DNA of 64,000 bases from Pedosphaera parvula Ellin514. GTDB taxonomy: Bacteria; Verrucomicrobiota; Verrucomicrobiia; Limisphaerales; Pedosphaeraceae. The stretch covers positions 1-64,000 of the forward strand of contig NZ_ABOX02000028.1 in the NCBI RefSeq assembly GCF_000172555.1, in the 5' to 3' direction. A program made the translations under genes and the position numbers. Below, one piece after another: positions 36,501 to 45,190 of this stretch; position 1 is the stretch's first letter, and the number at the start of each line of letters is the position of its first letter. The notes under the pieces were generated by a model, which did not search any database, was not told the DNA's origin, and was given only the letters and a program-made list of their open reading frames with translations.

Positions 36501-36681
36501 CGGGGGAGAAGGTTTTTTAGCACTTATCAATATAGCCACAGGCAGGGTGGAGAAGCTATGTGATTTGCGACACGAAGGCGTGGTTATTAAATCCGTTCAG
36601 GTTGAAGGCGATGACCTGTGGGTCTCAGCTGGAAACAAGCTGTATCGTTTGCCCCGAGAGCCAGCTCATGAGGTAAAATAG
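33508..36681 (+). CDS. Secreted CsgG-like / TPR / beta-propeller protein
   Basis: A 1057-residue protein with an N-terminal hydrophobic segment (MLFLLLTMLGGFTVWV). Two tandem CsgG-like modules follow: about 50-165 (LGIGRFNLGV, VELVERQAMDRIVKE, GAEWLLTGSRQ) and about 190-300 (VFGIGNFENLSV, VSIVERSQMDALYSEL, FVLVDGIYR). A TPR-like helical region covers about 330-690 (AVQEFQAALLLQPEWDEAKMYLA). The C-terminal 350 residues form a propeller of two-component-sensor type (VWLGTAGNGILELNK, LWIGYGKRSEGGVGYMDL, VWAGGEGFLALINI). The CsgG halves suggest an outer-membrane or periplasmic assembly role. No kinase domain is present. Confidence 0.65.
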   Translation: MSSFNCFKPGRRSCSHGILPMLFLLLTMLGGFTVWVTDSSAAAERGVKSHAVRLGIGRFNLGVEPNAEQSSALLADLLTARLSEVKEVELVERQAMDRIVKEMSLSLSQPMKASEAVQVGKLAGAEWLLTGSRQKSGGIDSLVIKILDAQTGQIRDLALIPVQNNDVNQTGDRIVDFVKNSTRIYSHHEQRIVFGIGNFENLSVDDRFGSFGNALRTSLESSHQGTRVSIVERSQMDALYSELRLNLAGLTENNGSTPTIRPAFVLVDGIYRTFQDTQFKISLVLRVQRIGGIVKTFSFKEIPGAELDVKIAKAIDSVIENTDGTHPPTLKQKESQEHFERGKALSSLRTLVDGYSFIGGYLISENKEKRRENIEAAVQEFQAALLLQPEWDEAKMYLAFCLCSPDIDRPEQARDYYQEVMSTGSDAKMRELARTLFIRSYLQRDDRKAIQLLSAEAESTTNADRRLRVFRMMEEPATQLFQAGKMSAEERVEYAKKMAFAACERDLAFAGTVKEKDMDCYHIVDGFFSEVCLFLPRDNAHKYIEQISDVMVKEFPSMEVYILGCAFVHVPIESGRHPNRLRELLAVLAGSPEIVKAQSRRNHDLFLRIVERSMSGKLYDLAEKAGTIVTMFHDQDMGWAGKEFQICMAYCDREQGRWREALAAFESMGKLEMLIGPEGPWGKERTEFSAEKAAEECRQHLGIAGHLPADSEDQAKRAPGKFSLGKSLATLGQNFLIACDGNRIWMADGCLLFEYDKSEETYREIKLPDGIEHEITCICVDKEQVWLGTAGNGILELNKHTAQIKVYRDGLFLPNISSLFLSGNRLWIGYGKRSEGGVGYMDLPSKQVHGLGVELNEKSLQTVTSGLSRHFVGNPEHGPPKERIASFSQIIPDELWVLVRGVGLKRYYVSKDEWRLSVDEWNSLNSTIKIDRSTFRAVVATPNAFVMASDSYAGGIDIYDREKQQHLVVPLLKCLREENGYRFKGVKALALDGGRVWAGGEGFLALINIATGRVEKLCDLRHEGVVIKSVQVEGDDLWVSAGNKLYRLPREPAHEVK

Positions 36682-36892
36682 AGAATTTTTTGGGGCGCAA
36701 GTTGAGAGAGATGGTCTACTTCATGTACTGAGTTGGTTGCGTAACTCGCGAGGGAGATTAGGGTGCGGGGCGCAAGTCTCTCCAGACGGGCAATGTTCCT
36801 TACCAACGCAAGTGAAAGTGCCTGGCGGTGGGATTGAATTCCTGGGTGCTGGTGCGGAAGTGGGGTGATTTGAAATTATCAGAGTTGGAATT

Positions 36893-38200
36893 TTACGAGG
36901 GGAAGCAGCGGGCGAATTGTTTGAGGAGGGCGATTTTTCCTTTGAGGCGGATGCGGCGGGTGAGGAGAGCCCAAAGGATGTTGCGTTCTTTGCGAAGAAA
37001 GCCGAGCCAGGTGGTGGCGTCGGCGGTGACGTGGAGGTTGGGCGTGCCGATGAGTCCTTCCTGAACTGTGAGGCGTTTGTCGCGGATGGTGATGGTGGCA
37101 TTGACAGATTCCGCGCCGGTAAAAGTAAAATGGTAGGTGACATCCAGGCCGGCAGATTGATTGGGCTGAAAGGCGACATGGAGGCGATTCAGTAATTGGG
37201 CAATGGAGGAAACGTAGAGACCGTTGTGCACTTGCTTTACGGTTTTGCAGGGGAATCGTTTTTTGACGTGGTCCTCGGCATCGGAACCGGGGATGACGTA
37301 AATGGTTTCCTTCTTTTCCTGCAGCGGGCGGAGGATGTCGGTGACGAATTGCTTTTTATTGGTGAGAAAACGACTGATGACGTCTTCACCGGCAGGACAG
37401 ACGGCAAGACAGTAGGCCGCCTTGTAATTGGCACCGAAGGAGAGGCTTTGCCACATCGAGGTGGTTTCGGCACCGGTGACACGGCTCCGGTAATCGCGGG
37501 CGTTGCGACTATCGGCGATGGTCTCGACCCAATCATTGAAGCCGCCCATGAATTCGCGATAGTTATGGGTGTAGCAGGCGGAAAAATTAAAATGGCCGTC
37601 CGCGTGGATGGCTCCGACGGGACAGGCGGCAACGCAGAGTTTACATTCGACGCAGGGATTGTAATCGATTGGGTGGGAGTATTGAGTGACTTCGGCATCA
37701 ATCAATATGGTGCCGAGAAGGATGAAACTGCCGAACTTGGGGTGAATGACATTGCGATGGATGCCCATGCGGCCGAGTCCGGCGGCTTCAGCAAGCGGTT
37801 TATGCGAGATGACCCAGAGCCGGCCGGGGAAACGATCGGCTTCCATTGGAAAACCGGCACTGATATTGAGCGCGCGGATGGATTTTCGTTCCAGTTCGCG
37901 GCTAATATTGTGGCCAACTTCGCTGATGATGTCGCTTGCTTGATGAAATTCCTTGTTGGCGAGGGAGCGGAATGGTGAGCGGATGGGCTCGCGATTCATG
38001 CGACAGGTGAAGCTGATGAGGGTGCGAGTGCCGGGCAGGGCAGTGAGGATATCGGCGCGCTCGGGGTCGAGGGCGGGGCGATTTAACTCAACGAATCCGA
38101 CGTCGTCGGCACCGAGTTCAAGGCAAAGCTGGCGGAGAGAATCGGCGTTGAGAATTTGCCTGGAAGAGGAGGCCGAAGGTGAAGCGGTGGAGGCATTCAT
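36893..38200 (-). CDS. QueG-like iron-sulfur reductase fused to SCP2 domain
   Basis: Residues 1-330 resemble epoxyqueuosine reductase/reductive dehalogenase-like proteins: LCLELGADDVGFVELNRP, KPLAEAAGLGRMGIHRNVIH, and two [4Fe-4S] motifs, CVECKLCVAACPVGAI and CLAVCPAGED. Residues about 345-435 (VTYHFTFTGAESVNATITIRD, LHVTADATTWLGFL) match an SCP2 sterol-carrier domain, which is not part of QueG. The substrate is therefore likely lipophilic rather than tRNA. It starts five bases after the stop of the HxlR regulator gene, so the two form one unit under that regulator's operators. Confidence 0.7.
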   Translation of the reverse strand: MNASTASPSASSSRQILNADSLRQLCLELGADDVGFVELNRPALDPERADILTALPGTRTLISFTCRMNREPIRSPFRSLANKEFHQASDIISEVGHNISRELERKSIRALNISAGFPMEADRFPGRLWVISHKPLAEAAGLGRMGIHRNVIHPKFGSFILLGTILIDAEVTQYSHPIDYNPCVECKLCVAACPVGAIHADGHFNFSACYTHNYREFMGGFNDWVETIADSRNARDYRSRVTGAETTSMWQSLSFGANYKAAYCLAVCPAGEDVISRFLTNKKQFVTDILRPLQEKKETIYVIPGSDAEDHVKKRFPCKTVKQVHNGLYVSSIAQLLNRLHVAFQPNQSAGLDVTYHFTFTGAESVNATITIRDKRLTVQEGLIGTPNLHVTADATTWLGFLRKERNILWALLTRRIRLKGKIALLKQFARCFPS

Positions 38201-38205
38201 AAAGG

Positions 38206-38583
38206 TTATTTGCGGACAGCGGATGCAGGGTCTGCCAGGGGATTAAAGATTTTAGTCTTCTGAATGTTTTTGAGGCCCCAATCCGCAATGCTGCGCATCA
38301 AGGGACGGAGTGTGAGGCCCTTTTTAGTCAGTTCATAGCGGATGCGGCGTCCGTCAGCGGCATCACCCACCATGCGGATATAACCCGCGGCTTCGAGCAT
38401 TTTCAGACGGGCGGAAAGAATGTTCGTCGCGATGGCTTCGGGTGAGGCGAGGAATTCCTGGTAATAATGTTTGCCGAAGAGGAGGTCGCGAACGACGAGG
38501 AGGGTCCAGCGATCGCCGATGATATCGAGCGTGCAAGCGACGGGGCAAGGGGAACGTCGGGTGGTTTTCAATGTCGATTCCAT
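38206..38583 (-). CDS. HxlR-family transcriptional regulator
   Basis: A 125-residue winged-helix regulator with the family opening CPVACTLDIIGDRWTLLVVRDL. The recognition part is FLASPEAIATNILSARLKMLE, and the wing and tail are RIRYELTKKGLTLRPLMRSIADWG. A conserved N-terminal Cys (CPVAC) is of the kind that senses thiol-reactive or redox signals in this family. The start was set at the ATG at 38583; the longer frame runs into the operator region. It precedes the QueG-like/SCP2 gene with nearly no gap and probably controls it and itself. Confidence 0.85.
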   Translation of the reverse strand: MESTLKTTRRSPCPVACTLDIIGDRWTLLVVRDLLFGKHYYQEFLASPEAIATNILSARLKMLEAAGYIRMVGDAADGRRIRYELTKKGLTLRPLMRSIADWGLKNIQKTKIFNPLADPASAVRK

Positions 38584-38596
38584 ACACTGGAATATT

Positions 38597-38613
38597 ACTT
38601 GCATAGTGCAAGT
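38597..38613. promoter_or_regulatory. HxlR operator palindrome, site 1
   Basis: ACTTGC-ATAGT-GCAAGT, perfect 6-bp arms with a 5-bp centre, ends 14 bp before the HxlR start codon. The centre shares AGT with site 2. Confidence 0.75.
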
Positions 38614-38626
38614 TAGTCCAGAGATA

Positions 38627-38643
38627 ACTTGCGAAGTGCAAGT
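38627..38643. promoter_or_regulatory. HxlR operator palindrome, site 2
   Basis: ACTTGC-GAAGT-GCAAGT is identical in arms to site 1 and lies 30 bp from it, about three helical turns, so two dimers would bind on the same face. Binding by the adjacent regulator is inferred. The stretch 38644-38881 contains no gene. Confidence 0.75.
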
Positions 38644-38881
38644 CAAATGTGATTCGCCGGCCGCCTACGCGGTCAGCACGATGAATTGGGTTGAAGCGCA
38701 AGGCAGGTCCGGGAAGCGGAGCAAGCGAATGTGCCTGGCGGGAGGATTTGGGATTGTGGGGCGCGTTCGCGGAGAAGCTCGATGTGGTGAGGAGTGTTAC
38801 CGACGAGGTCAGAATTCGACAGGAGTCTCTTTCCACCATTAATTGCTTGCTGGCGCGCAGGATTTGAATCCCGGGTACCTT

Positions 38882-39796
38882 TTAAAGCGGCGGGGCGGGG
38901 AGGGGTTTGCGGACGAGGTGGTCGGGATATTGGTCGAGGCGGGCTTTGGTCCAGCGGGCGTATTCGGCGTGGCCGTCGGCGTAGACATAGTTGGCGCCTT
39001 TGAGGTGGCGATTGTATTTGATCCAGCCCTGATTGGCGTAGTTGCCGGAACCCCATTGAACGAGCGCGGCTTCGCCGACCCAGGTGTCGTAGTCGTCCTG
39101 GGAGACTGCGCCGTAGTCGGGGTTGTCACGGGCGTTCATGGCTTCGGAGTTACGTTCGGAGAAGAGTATGAGGTTGCGATTGGAAAGGTTGGCAACGGCG
39201 GTATCGGTGGCGAAGCCGCCCAGTGCGCCTTCGACAGCGTAACGGGCGGAGCGATGGGTGAAGACGGAGTCGAGGAGATAGCTCTCTATGGTGAGGAAAT
39301 CTTTTTCGGCAAGGGCTTGCTCGGAATCGACGGGTGGCTCCTGGCTGACGTCGGCAATCTCACCGTTATATTGCATCAAGTTAACGGCGAGAAAAGTGGA
39401 GCGGACGGTGCGGTCGGAGGGGCAGAAGGCGACCTGTCGGCTTTTGAGATAAGGCTGGAAAAAGATGACCCATGGTTTTTCGGCCTGACTGTTGCCGGAG
39501 CCGCCACCGGCGCAACCGGCGGGGTCGCTGGGGAGCGTATCGGTTTGGGTGCCGTCATCGAGGACCCAGCCTTCGTGGTGGTGGAAGAGCCCGCCGTTGT
39601 AATCGTCCATGTAAAGCCGGGCGGCGAGTCCGAGCTGGCGTTGATTGCTGAGACAAGCTGCGCGACGGCCTTTTTCTTTGGCGACCGCGAGTGCAGGGAG
39701 GAGAAGTCCAGCCAGAATGGCGATGATGGCGATGACGACCAGAAGTTCAATCAATGTGAAACCGGCGCTGGCGGTTTCTTGATGAAGTGGTCGCAT
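38882..39796 (-). CDS. Type IV pilin-like (prepilin N-terminus) secreted protein
   Basis: The N-terminus carries a prepilin cleavage/methylation signal ([20 protein letters not shown]). A helix ([26 protein letters not shown]) and a C-terminal H-x-G motif (VYADGHAEY) follow. Proteins of this layout are very numerous in Planctomycetota, Verrucomicrobiota and Lentisphaerota. They may be pseudopilins of type II secretion or surface proteins. No secretion genes are nearby, so this is one of the scattered copies. Confidence 0.85.
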   Translation of the reverse strand: MRPLHQETASAGFTLIELLVVIAIIAILAGLLLPALAVAKEKGRRAACLSNQRQLGLAARLYMDDYNGGLFHHHEGWVLDDGTQTDTLPSDPAGCAGGGSGNSQAEKPWVIFFQPYLKSRQVAFCPSDRTVRSTFLAVNLMQYNGEIADVSQEPPVDSEQALAEKDFLTIESYLLDSVFTHRSARYAVEGALGGFATDTAVANLSNRNLILFSERNSEAMNARDNPDYGAVSQDDYDTWVGEAALVQWGSGNYANQGWIKYNRHLKGANYVYADGHAEYARWTKARLDQYPDHLVRKPLPAPPL

Positions 39797-40111
39797 AGGT
39801 CCGATTCGTTTCTCAATTGGCCTGCCATCTAGAATCCAAAAGTGTCACATTTCTGGTGTGGCTTTGGGATCAATACAAAGAAAAACCGGATAAAAAGTAG
39901 AATGATGGATGGGGGGAGTGGAATGGGGGAAAACCCGTAGAGCGGAATTAATTTTTGATTTGCGATGCGAGGTCGCTTACGCGAATTGAGGCATATTCGG
40001 CAGGACAAGATCGTGGACCATGCCAGTGCGGCGCAGCGGAGGTCCTTCCGGACAGGCACGGCGCCCCACCCACCGGCCTGGCGGTGGGATTGGGATCGCC
40101 GGGTGAAAAGT
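39797..40111. other. Intergenic region, no gene seen
   Basis: About 315 bp between the pilin-like gene and the DUF481 terminator. It holds short GC-rich inverted segments (for example the CCACCGGCC/GGCGGTGG type at about 40070-40086) but no supported frame. Confidence 0.35.
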
Positions 40112-40146
40112 AAAAGCTGTGCGGCGTTTGAGCGGCACAGCTTTTT
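40112..40146 (-). terminator. Rho-independent terminator after the DUF481 gene
   Basis: Eleven-bp arms AAAAGCTGTGC and GCACAGCTTTT lie about 17 bp past the stop of the DUF481 gene. T runs on both sides could make it work in both directions. Confidence 0.75.
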
Positions 40147-40162
40147 GTAATAACCGAAGTCT

Positions 40163-40930
40163 TCAGAATTTGTATTTGATGCCAGAGACGAGTTTGATGT
40201 CGTTCTTTTGGCGGCCGGGGGCAGGGACGTTGTAGTAGGTGTCCTGGATGTAAGCCGTGAGGCTTACCTTTTGGGTAAGGGCGGCGTCGGCACCGATTTC
40301 GGCATTAATGAAGAAGTTGTTGAAATCGTCGACTTGCGGGAGAATTTCGAAGGATTGCCACACCTTTGCCGTGTCGCTGAACTTGTGTTCAAAGCGTTCG
40401 CCGGCGCGGAGGCTCAGGAAACCTTTGGCGTCGCCGCCTTGATTCTGATAGACAGCGGCAGGACCGACTTCACCTTTGAGGGTGGTGTCTTTTTCCTTGA
40501 TAAAAAAGTAACCAACCAGCGGTGCGAGGGTGAACCGGTATTTCACGTCGGCGATGGCGTCGTGCAGGCCTTCCAACTTCACACCATAATACCAACGGTC
40601 TGAGAGGAGACGGTTATATTGGGAGAAGCCGTGAAGGGATTCGGTGTCCTTGACGCCCTTGTTTGCGCCATAGGCGGCATCGGTGCCGAGGAGGAGTTCC
40701 TGATCGGACCACTTTCTCTGGCTTGCCAGATTCGCGGTGGCGAGGACGGTTCGGCTGTTGCCGCGGGTGAGGGTGAGGCCGGCGGCGGCACTGCTTTCCC
40801 ACTTGGGTTTCACAATTTCCACAACGGCGGGCACCGGGGCGTTGGTGACCGGGGCGGGTTGGGTTTGGGCGGTTACGGTTAACGGGAAGGCGAACGAGCA
40901 AACACTCGCTCCAAGGACATAATATTTCAT
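40163..40930 (-). CDS. DUF481-type outer-membrane beta-barrel protein
   Basis: A signal peptide (MKYYVLGASVCSFAFPLTVTAQ) and Pro-rich linker precede a series of amphipathic beta strands (AAAGLTLTRGNSRTVLAT, LHGFSQYNRLLSDRWYYG, YRFTLAPLVGYFFI). The protein ends ...VSGIKYKF with a terminal Phe, the usual signal for the outer-membrane Bam machinery. The pattern fits the DUF481 (salt-induced YdiY-like) family of uncertain function. The start was moved to the ATG before the signal peptide. It is a single-gene unit closed by a terminator. Confidence 0.78.
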   Translation of the reverse strand: MKYYVLGASVCSFAFPLTVTAQTQPAPVTNAPVPAVVEIVKPKWESSAAAGLTLTRGNSRTVLATANLASQRKWSDQELLLGTDAAYGANKGVKDTESLHGFSQYNRLLSDRWYYGVKLEGLHDAIADVKYRFTLAPLVGYFFIKEKDTTLKGEVGPAAVYQNQGGDAKGFLSLRAGERFEHKFSDTAKVWQSFEILPQVDDFNNFFINAEIGADAALTQKVSLTAYIQDTYYNVPAPGRQKNDIKLVSGIKYKF

Positions 40931-41519
40931 GGTACGTAGTTTGGTATTCAGGTCTTTCCCTTTGCTGAAGGGCACGGTGTTTCCTGTCATTCAGCTGGTT
41001 ACATCTTTGAAGATGGTTCACAGAGACTCGTCTGGAATAGCCGGAGCCCTGTCGACAACCTCAGTGGGAGGGTACAACAAAGGAGCGGGAAGATAGTAAA
41101 ATGGTGGTGGGATGCAATAGATTTTGAGGCTTGGAATGGAATTTTTAATAAAGCTTAATGATGAGATAAGAAGGGGTCAAAATCGAGTGAAGTAAGGTTT
41201 GGCTCGCGGAATATTGGGACCTGAATCACGTCGATATTGAGGTTGGAAAAGAAAAACGAGCTGAAAAAGATCCGGGGATTAGGAATGCAACGCAAGTTAT
41301 TGATTATAAGGTGGAAGTGAGCGATTGCAAAATTGTGAGGGTGGACCGCCTGTGAGGGATTTGGCGAGTTGTAAGAATGATGGCATGCTTAACACTGAAT
41401 ATGAGGGGTTCAGGATGTCCGATTGACATTTTTTGGCTTTTGCGCCAGTTTCCCCTCACTTGCAAGGGTGTAAAGGTCATTGAAGCAGCGTCCTTTGCGA
41501 AAAAATAAGAGTTAGATCC
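40931..41519. other. Intergenic region upstream of the topoisomerase gene
   Basis: 589 bp between divergent genes with no supported frame. It is AT-richer than the neighbours. It must hold promoters for the DUF481 and topoisomerase genes, but I cannot point to clear boxes. Confidence 0.4.
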
Positions 41520-44030
41520 ATGGGAAAAGCGTTAATAATTGCGGAAAAGCCGTCTGTAGCCAGCGACATCGCGAAGGCACTCGGCGGATTCACGAAGCAC
41601 GATGATTACTTCGAGAGTGATCGCTATGTGTTGTCGTCTGCTGTGGGCCATTTGCTGACGATCTGCGTGCCGGAAGAGTTCGAGGTGAAGCGTGGCAAAT
41701 GGACATTCCCGCAACTACCAGTGATCCCGCCGCATTTCGGTTTGCAGCCGATTGAAAAGAGCGAGCCGCGCCTGAAAGTTTTGACCAGGCTGATCAAACG
41801 CAAGGATGTCGATGTACTGATCAATGCCTGCGACGCAGGTCGCGAAGGGGAATTGATTTTTCGTTACATTGTTCAACACGCAAAATCGGACAAACCGATC
41901 AAGCGTCTCTGGTTGCAATCCATGACCCCGACGGCGATTCGGGAAGGGTTTGATGCGTTGCGCACCGGGGAATCGATGCAACCGTTGGCAGATGCCGCGG
42001 TATGCCGGTCGGAATCTGATTGGTTGGTAGGCATCAATGGCACGCGCGCGATGACGGCGTTCAACTCGAAGACCGGCGGGTTTCATCTGACCACAGTGGG
42101 CCGCGTACAAACGCCGACATTGGCGATTTTAGTTGAGCGCGAGGAGAAGATTAAAAAATTTGTTCCCAGAGATTACTGGGAAATTCATGGGACGTTCGGT
42201 GCGCAAGCCGGCGAATACATGGGGCGTTGGTTTGATGAGAAATTTTCGAGGAAAGATGGAGACGTTGACCATAAAGCAGAACGTGTTTGGGACCTGAAGC
42301 AGGCGGAGGCGGTTCGCACAAAATGCCTGGGGAAGCCGGGAATCGTCACCGAAGAAAGCAAGCCGACCACCCAGTTGTCGCCCTTGCTTTATGATTTGAC
42401 CAGCTTGCAACGTGAAGCAAACGGGCGTTTTGGTTTTTCGGCGAAGAACACCTTAGGGTTGGCCCAGGCACTTTACGAAAAGCACAAAGTATTGACCTAT
42501 CCGCGAACTGATTCCCGCGCCTTGCCGGAAGATTACATTGCCACCGTGAAGCAGACGTTGGGCGTGTTGGAGGGTATTACGGGTTACAGCACATTTGCGG
42601 ATACGATTTTGAAGCAGGATTGGGTCAGGCCAAACAAGCGCATATTTAATAATGCGAAAGTGTCTGATCACTTTGCCATCATCCCAACGGCCCTTGCTCC
42701 CAAAAACTTGAGCGAGCCAGAGCAGAAACTTTACGATTTGGTCACGAAGCGGTTCCTGGCGGTGTTCTATCCCGCGGCAGAATTCCTGGTGACGACACGC
42801 ATCACCCGTGTTGACGGTGAGCCGTTCAAGACCGAAGGCAAAGTGCTGGTGAATCCGGGCTGGATGGCAGTTTACGGCAAGGAAGTGCAGAGCGATGACA
42901 CGCCGACTTTGGTGGCGGTGCAGCAAAATGAAAAAGTCGATACCAAAAACGTTGAGGTTATTGCCAACCAGACGAAGCCACCCGCACGGTTTTCGGAAGC
43001 CACACTGTTGAGCGCAATGGAAGGTGCGGGCAAGTTGGTGGAAGATGAAGAGTTGCGCGAGGCGATGAGCGAGAAGGGATTGGGCACGCCGGCGACGCGG
43101 GCTGCCATCATCGAGGGTTTGCTTTACGAGAAATACGTTCTGCGCAATGGACGTGAATTGCAACCAACAGCGAAGGCATTTTCTCTGATTACACTGTTGC
43201 GGGGATTGAATATTCCTGAATTATGCTCGCCTGAGCTTACCGGGAACTGGGAATTTAAATTGCGCGAAATGTCTCGCGGCCAATTGAGGCGCGAGGAGTT
43301 CATGCGCGAAATTGAGGACATGACCCGTGCCATCGTGAGCAAGGCGAAGCAACACGAGAGCGACACGGTTCCAGGGGATTTTGCAACGCTCAAGGTTCCT
43401 TGTCCAAAGTGTGGCGGTGAAATCAAGGAGAACTATAAAAAGTTCCAATGTCAGAGTTGTGATTTTGCCTTATGGAAAATTGTGGCTGGTCGGCAGCTTG
43501 AAATCGAGGAAGTGGAAGAGTTGATTTCGAAGAAAGTGGTTGGACCGTTGCAGGGGTTCCGCAGCAAGATGGGCAAGCCATTTGCGGCCGTCATTAAAAT
43601 GACTCCCGAGTTCAAACCCGAATTCGATTTCGGCCAGGGGCAAACCAACCCGGATGGCACAGCGGTGGAAGTGGATTTCACGGGGCAGGAGCCGGTCGGG
43701 AAGTGTCCAAAGTGCGGCAATCGGATTTTCGAAACGCCCATGGCGTATGTTTGCGAGAAGGCGGTTGGCGGCAATCGCACGTGTGATTTTCGTTCCGGCA
43801 AGATTATTTTACAGCGCGAGATCGATCGCGCGCAAATGGTGAAATTGCTGACGAATGGCAGGACCGATTTGCTGCCCAAGTTTATTTCGAAGAAGGGCCG
43901 TCCATTCTCTGCGTTTCTGGTTATTGGCGAAGGTGGGAAGGTGGGTTTTGAATTTGCACCGCGGGAAAAAGCTGTCAGAGCCGCCAGGACAAAAGCGCCA
44001 GCTGAAGCGGCGACGACTGAAAAAACCTGA
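41520..44030 (+). CDS. topB: DNA topoisomerase III (type IA)
   Basis: A type IA topoisomerase that relaxes and decatenates DNA through a 5'-phosphotyrosine link. The toprim domain opens [22 protein letters not shown] with the catalytic Glu, and has [20 protein letters not shown] near residue 100. The active tyrosine is Tyr327 in [15 protein letters not shown]. The core continues through [15 protein letters not shown] zinc-ribbon-like [20 protein letters not shown] and a second CPKCGNR follow, with repeated toprim-C segments ([31 protein letters not shown]). The 836-residue length includes this extended tail. The recombinase gene begins six bases after its stop. Confidence 0.9.
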   Translation: MGKALIIAEKPSVASDIAKALGGFTKHDDYFESDRYVLSSAVGHLLTICVPEEFEVKRGKWTFPQLPVIPPHFGLQPIEKSEPRLKVLTRLIKRKDVDVLINACDAGREGELIFRYIVQHAKSDKPIKRLWLQSMTPTAIREGFDALRTGESMQPLADAAVCRSESDWLVGINGTRAMTAFNSKTGGFHLTTVGRVQTPTLAILVEREEKIKKFVPRDYWEIHGTFGAQAGEYMGRWFDEKFSRKDGDVDHKAERVWDLKQAEAVRTKCLGKPGIVTEESKPTTQLSPLLYDLTSLQREANGRFGFSAKNTLGLAQALYEKHKVLTYPRTDSRALPEDYIATVKQTLGVLEGITGYSTFADTILKQDWVRPNKRIFNNAKVSDHFAIIPTALAPKNLSEPEQKLYDLVTKRFLAVFYPAAEFLVTTRITRVDGEPFKTEGKVLVNPGWMAVYGKEVQSDDTPTLVAVQQNEKVDTKNVEVIANQTKPPARFSEATLLSAMEGAGKLVEDEELREAMSEKGLGTPATRAAIIEGLLYEKYVLRNGRELQPTAKAFSLITLLRGLNIPELCSPELTGNWEFKLREMSRGQLRREEFMREIEDMTRAIVSKAKQHESDTVPGDFATLKVPCPKCGGEIKENYKKFQCQSCDFALWKIVAGRQLEIEEVEELISKKVVGPLQGFRSKMGKPFAAVIKMTPEFKPEFDFGQGQTNPDGTAVEVDFTGQEPVGKCPKCGNRIFETPMAYVCEKAVGGNRTCDFRSGKIILQREIDRAQMVKLLTNGRTDLLPKFISKKGRPFSAFLVIGEGGKVGFEFAPREKAVRAARTKAPAEAATTEKT

Positions 44031-44036
44031 TGATTT

Positions 44037-45050
44037 GTGAGCGATTCAACCTCTCCTGTGCCGGAAGGTGATCCGACGCCTGAGCCTGCCGAGGTTTCTG
44101 GAACAAATTCGGCGTCGGAGGAGAAATGGATCAAAACTTTTCTCCATCATCTTGCCGCCGATCGGGGAGCTTCCATTTATACTCAAAGGAACTATCGGCA
44201 AACGCTCGTTGAATTTTATGGTTGGCATCGCAAGGAGCGGGGAGTTGAGCCTGCCTGGGAGAATTTACATCGTGATGACTTTCGAGGTTACCTGCGATTT
44301 CTTGGCCGTGGGAACCTGAGTCGTGCGGCGATTCAATTGCGCTTTTGCGCCTTAAGAACTTTTTACAAGTTTTTGATCAGACACGGAGTTGTTTCCGCTT
44401 CGCCGATCAAAAACGTCTCGCTGCCCAAAATGGAGAAGCGACTGCCTAAATTTCTTACTGCGCAGCAGATGGTTGAACTTTTGGGAGCGCCGCTAAAACC
44501 GTTGGCGACGCCAAAGAAAAAAGGGCCCGGTCGTCCGATTTCTGCTACTGTGTGCTACCGCGACGTGGCCATTCTTGAGACAATTTATTCGTGCGGATTG
44601 CGTATCAGCGAACTCTGTGGGTTAACTGCGCAGGATATCGATTGGAATGAACAGTTGGTGCGAGTTCGTGGGAAAGGGAAAAAGGAGCGGCAGGTGCCCA
44701 TTGGAGAACCTGCGCTGACCGCCATTCGCAACTATTGGAGCACGCTGGAGCAGTCGCCAGGCGGCGGCTCACCTGTTTTCCTTGGAGAAACGGAGAAAGC
44801 GGCGGCACTTTCACCCCGAGTGCTGCAACAACGGCTCAAGAAGTACCTGGCGCTCGCCGGACTGGATCCAAGCCTCACGCCTCATAAGCTCCGTCACAGC
44901 TACGCTACCCATATGCTGGATGCCGGTGCCGACTTGCGCAGTGTTCAGGAATTACTAGGTCACGCCCACCTAATAACCACGCAAGTTTATACTCATGTTA
45001 GCACCGAGAGACTGAAGCGCGCTTACGACTCAGCACACCCTCGTGCGTAA
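44037..45050 (+). CDS. Tyrosine recombinase of XerC/XerD type
   Basis: The N-terminal SAM-like domain (HLAADRGASIYTQRNYRQTL) and the catalytic domain are both complete. Arg lies in SCGLRISELCGL, Lys in RVRGKGKKERQVPIG, His-x-x-Arg in HKLRHSYATHML, His in ELLGHAHLITTQ and the nucleophile in QVYTHVSTERL. An insertion rich in Lys and Gly (KPLATPKKKGPGRPI) lies before the first Arg. The start is GTG at 44037, 6 bp after topB, so the pair is co-transcribed. It probably resolves chromosome dimers, given the context and lack of phage genes; XerC versus XerD is not decided. Confidence 0.85.
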   Translation: MSDSTSPVPEGDPTPEPAEVSGTNSASEEKWIKTFLHHLAADRGASIYTQRNYRQTLVEFYGWHRKERGVEPAWENLHRDDFRGYLRFLGRGNLSRAAIQLRFCALRTFYKFLIRHGVVSASPIKNVSLPKMEKRLPKFLTAQQMVELLGAPLKPLATPKKKGPGRPISATVCYRDVAILETIYSCGLRISELCGLTAQDIDWNEQLVRVRGKGKKERQVPIGEPALTAIRNYWSTLEQSPGGGSPVFLGETEKAAALSPRVLQQRLKKYLALAGLDPSLTPHKLRHSYATHMLDAGADLRSVQELLGHAHLITTQVYTHVSTERLKRAYDSAHPRA

Positions 45051-45190
45051 AATTCTGACGCAGTTTAGTCGCGGGATGGCGTGGTATTTGCTTACTTACG
45101 CTTACCAGTTTTTGGTTGATTAGAGCATCGGCAATATGAACTATCATATAGCCAGACTAAAGCATTCGTGCCGATAACTGGCCTTGATGT

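Noticed and set aside
37196-37978. 260-codon frame antisense to the QueG-like gene
   Set aside because: The opposite strand encodes two intact iron-sulfur motifs; this frame shows none.
38857-38875. tRNA T-arm-like sequence (minus strand, TTCAAAT loop) that could mark an integration site
   Set aside because: No D-arm, anticodon arm or acceptor stem lies in the right place; the upstream part would fall in the pilin-like gene. Probably chance.
38843-39832. 329-codon frame antisense to the pilin-like gene
   Set aside because: Gly/Val/Glu-rich mirror of a clearly recognised prepilin-type protein.
43451-44134. 227-codon frame antisense to the end of the topoisomerase gene
   Set aside because: The sense strand has conserved zinc-ribbon and toprim-C motifs; this frame has none.
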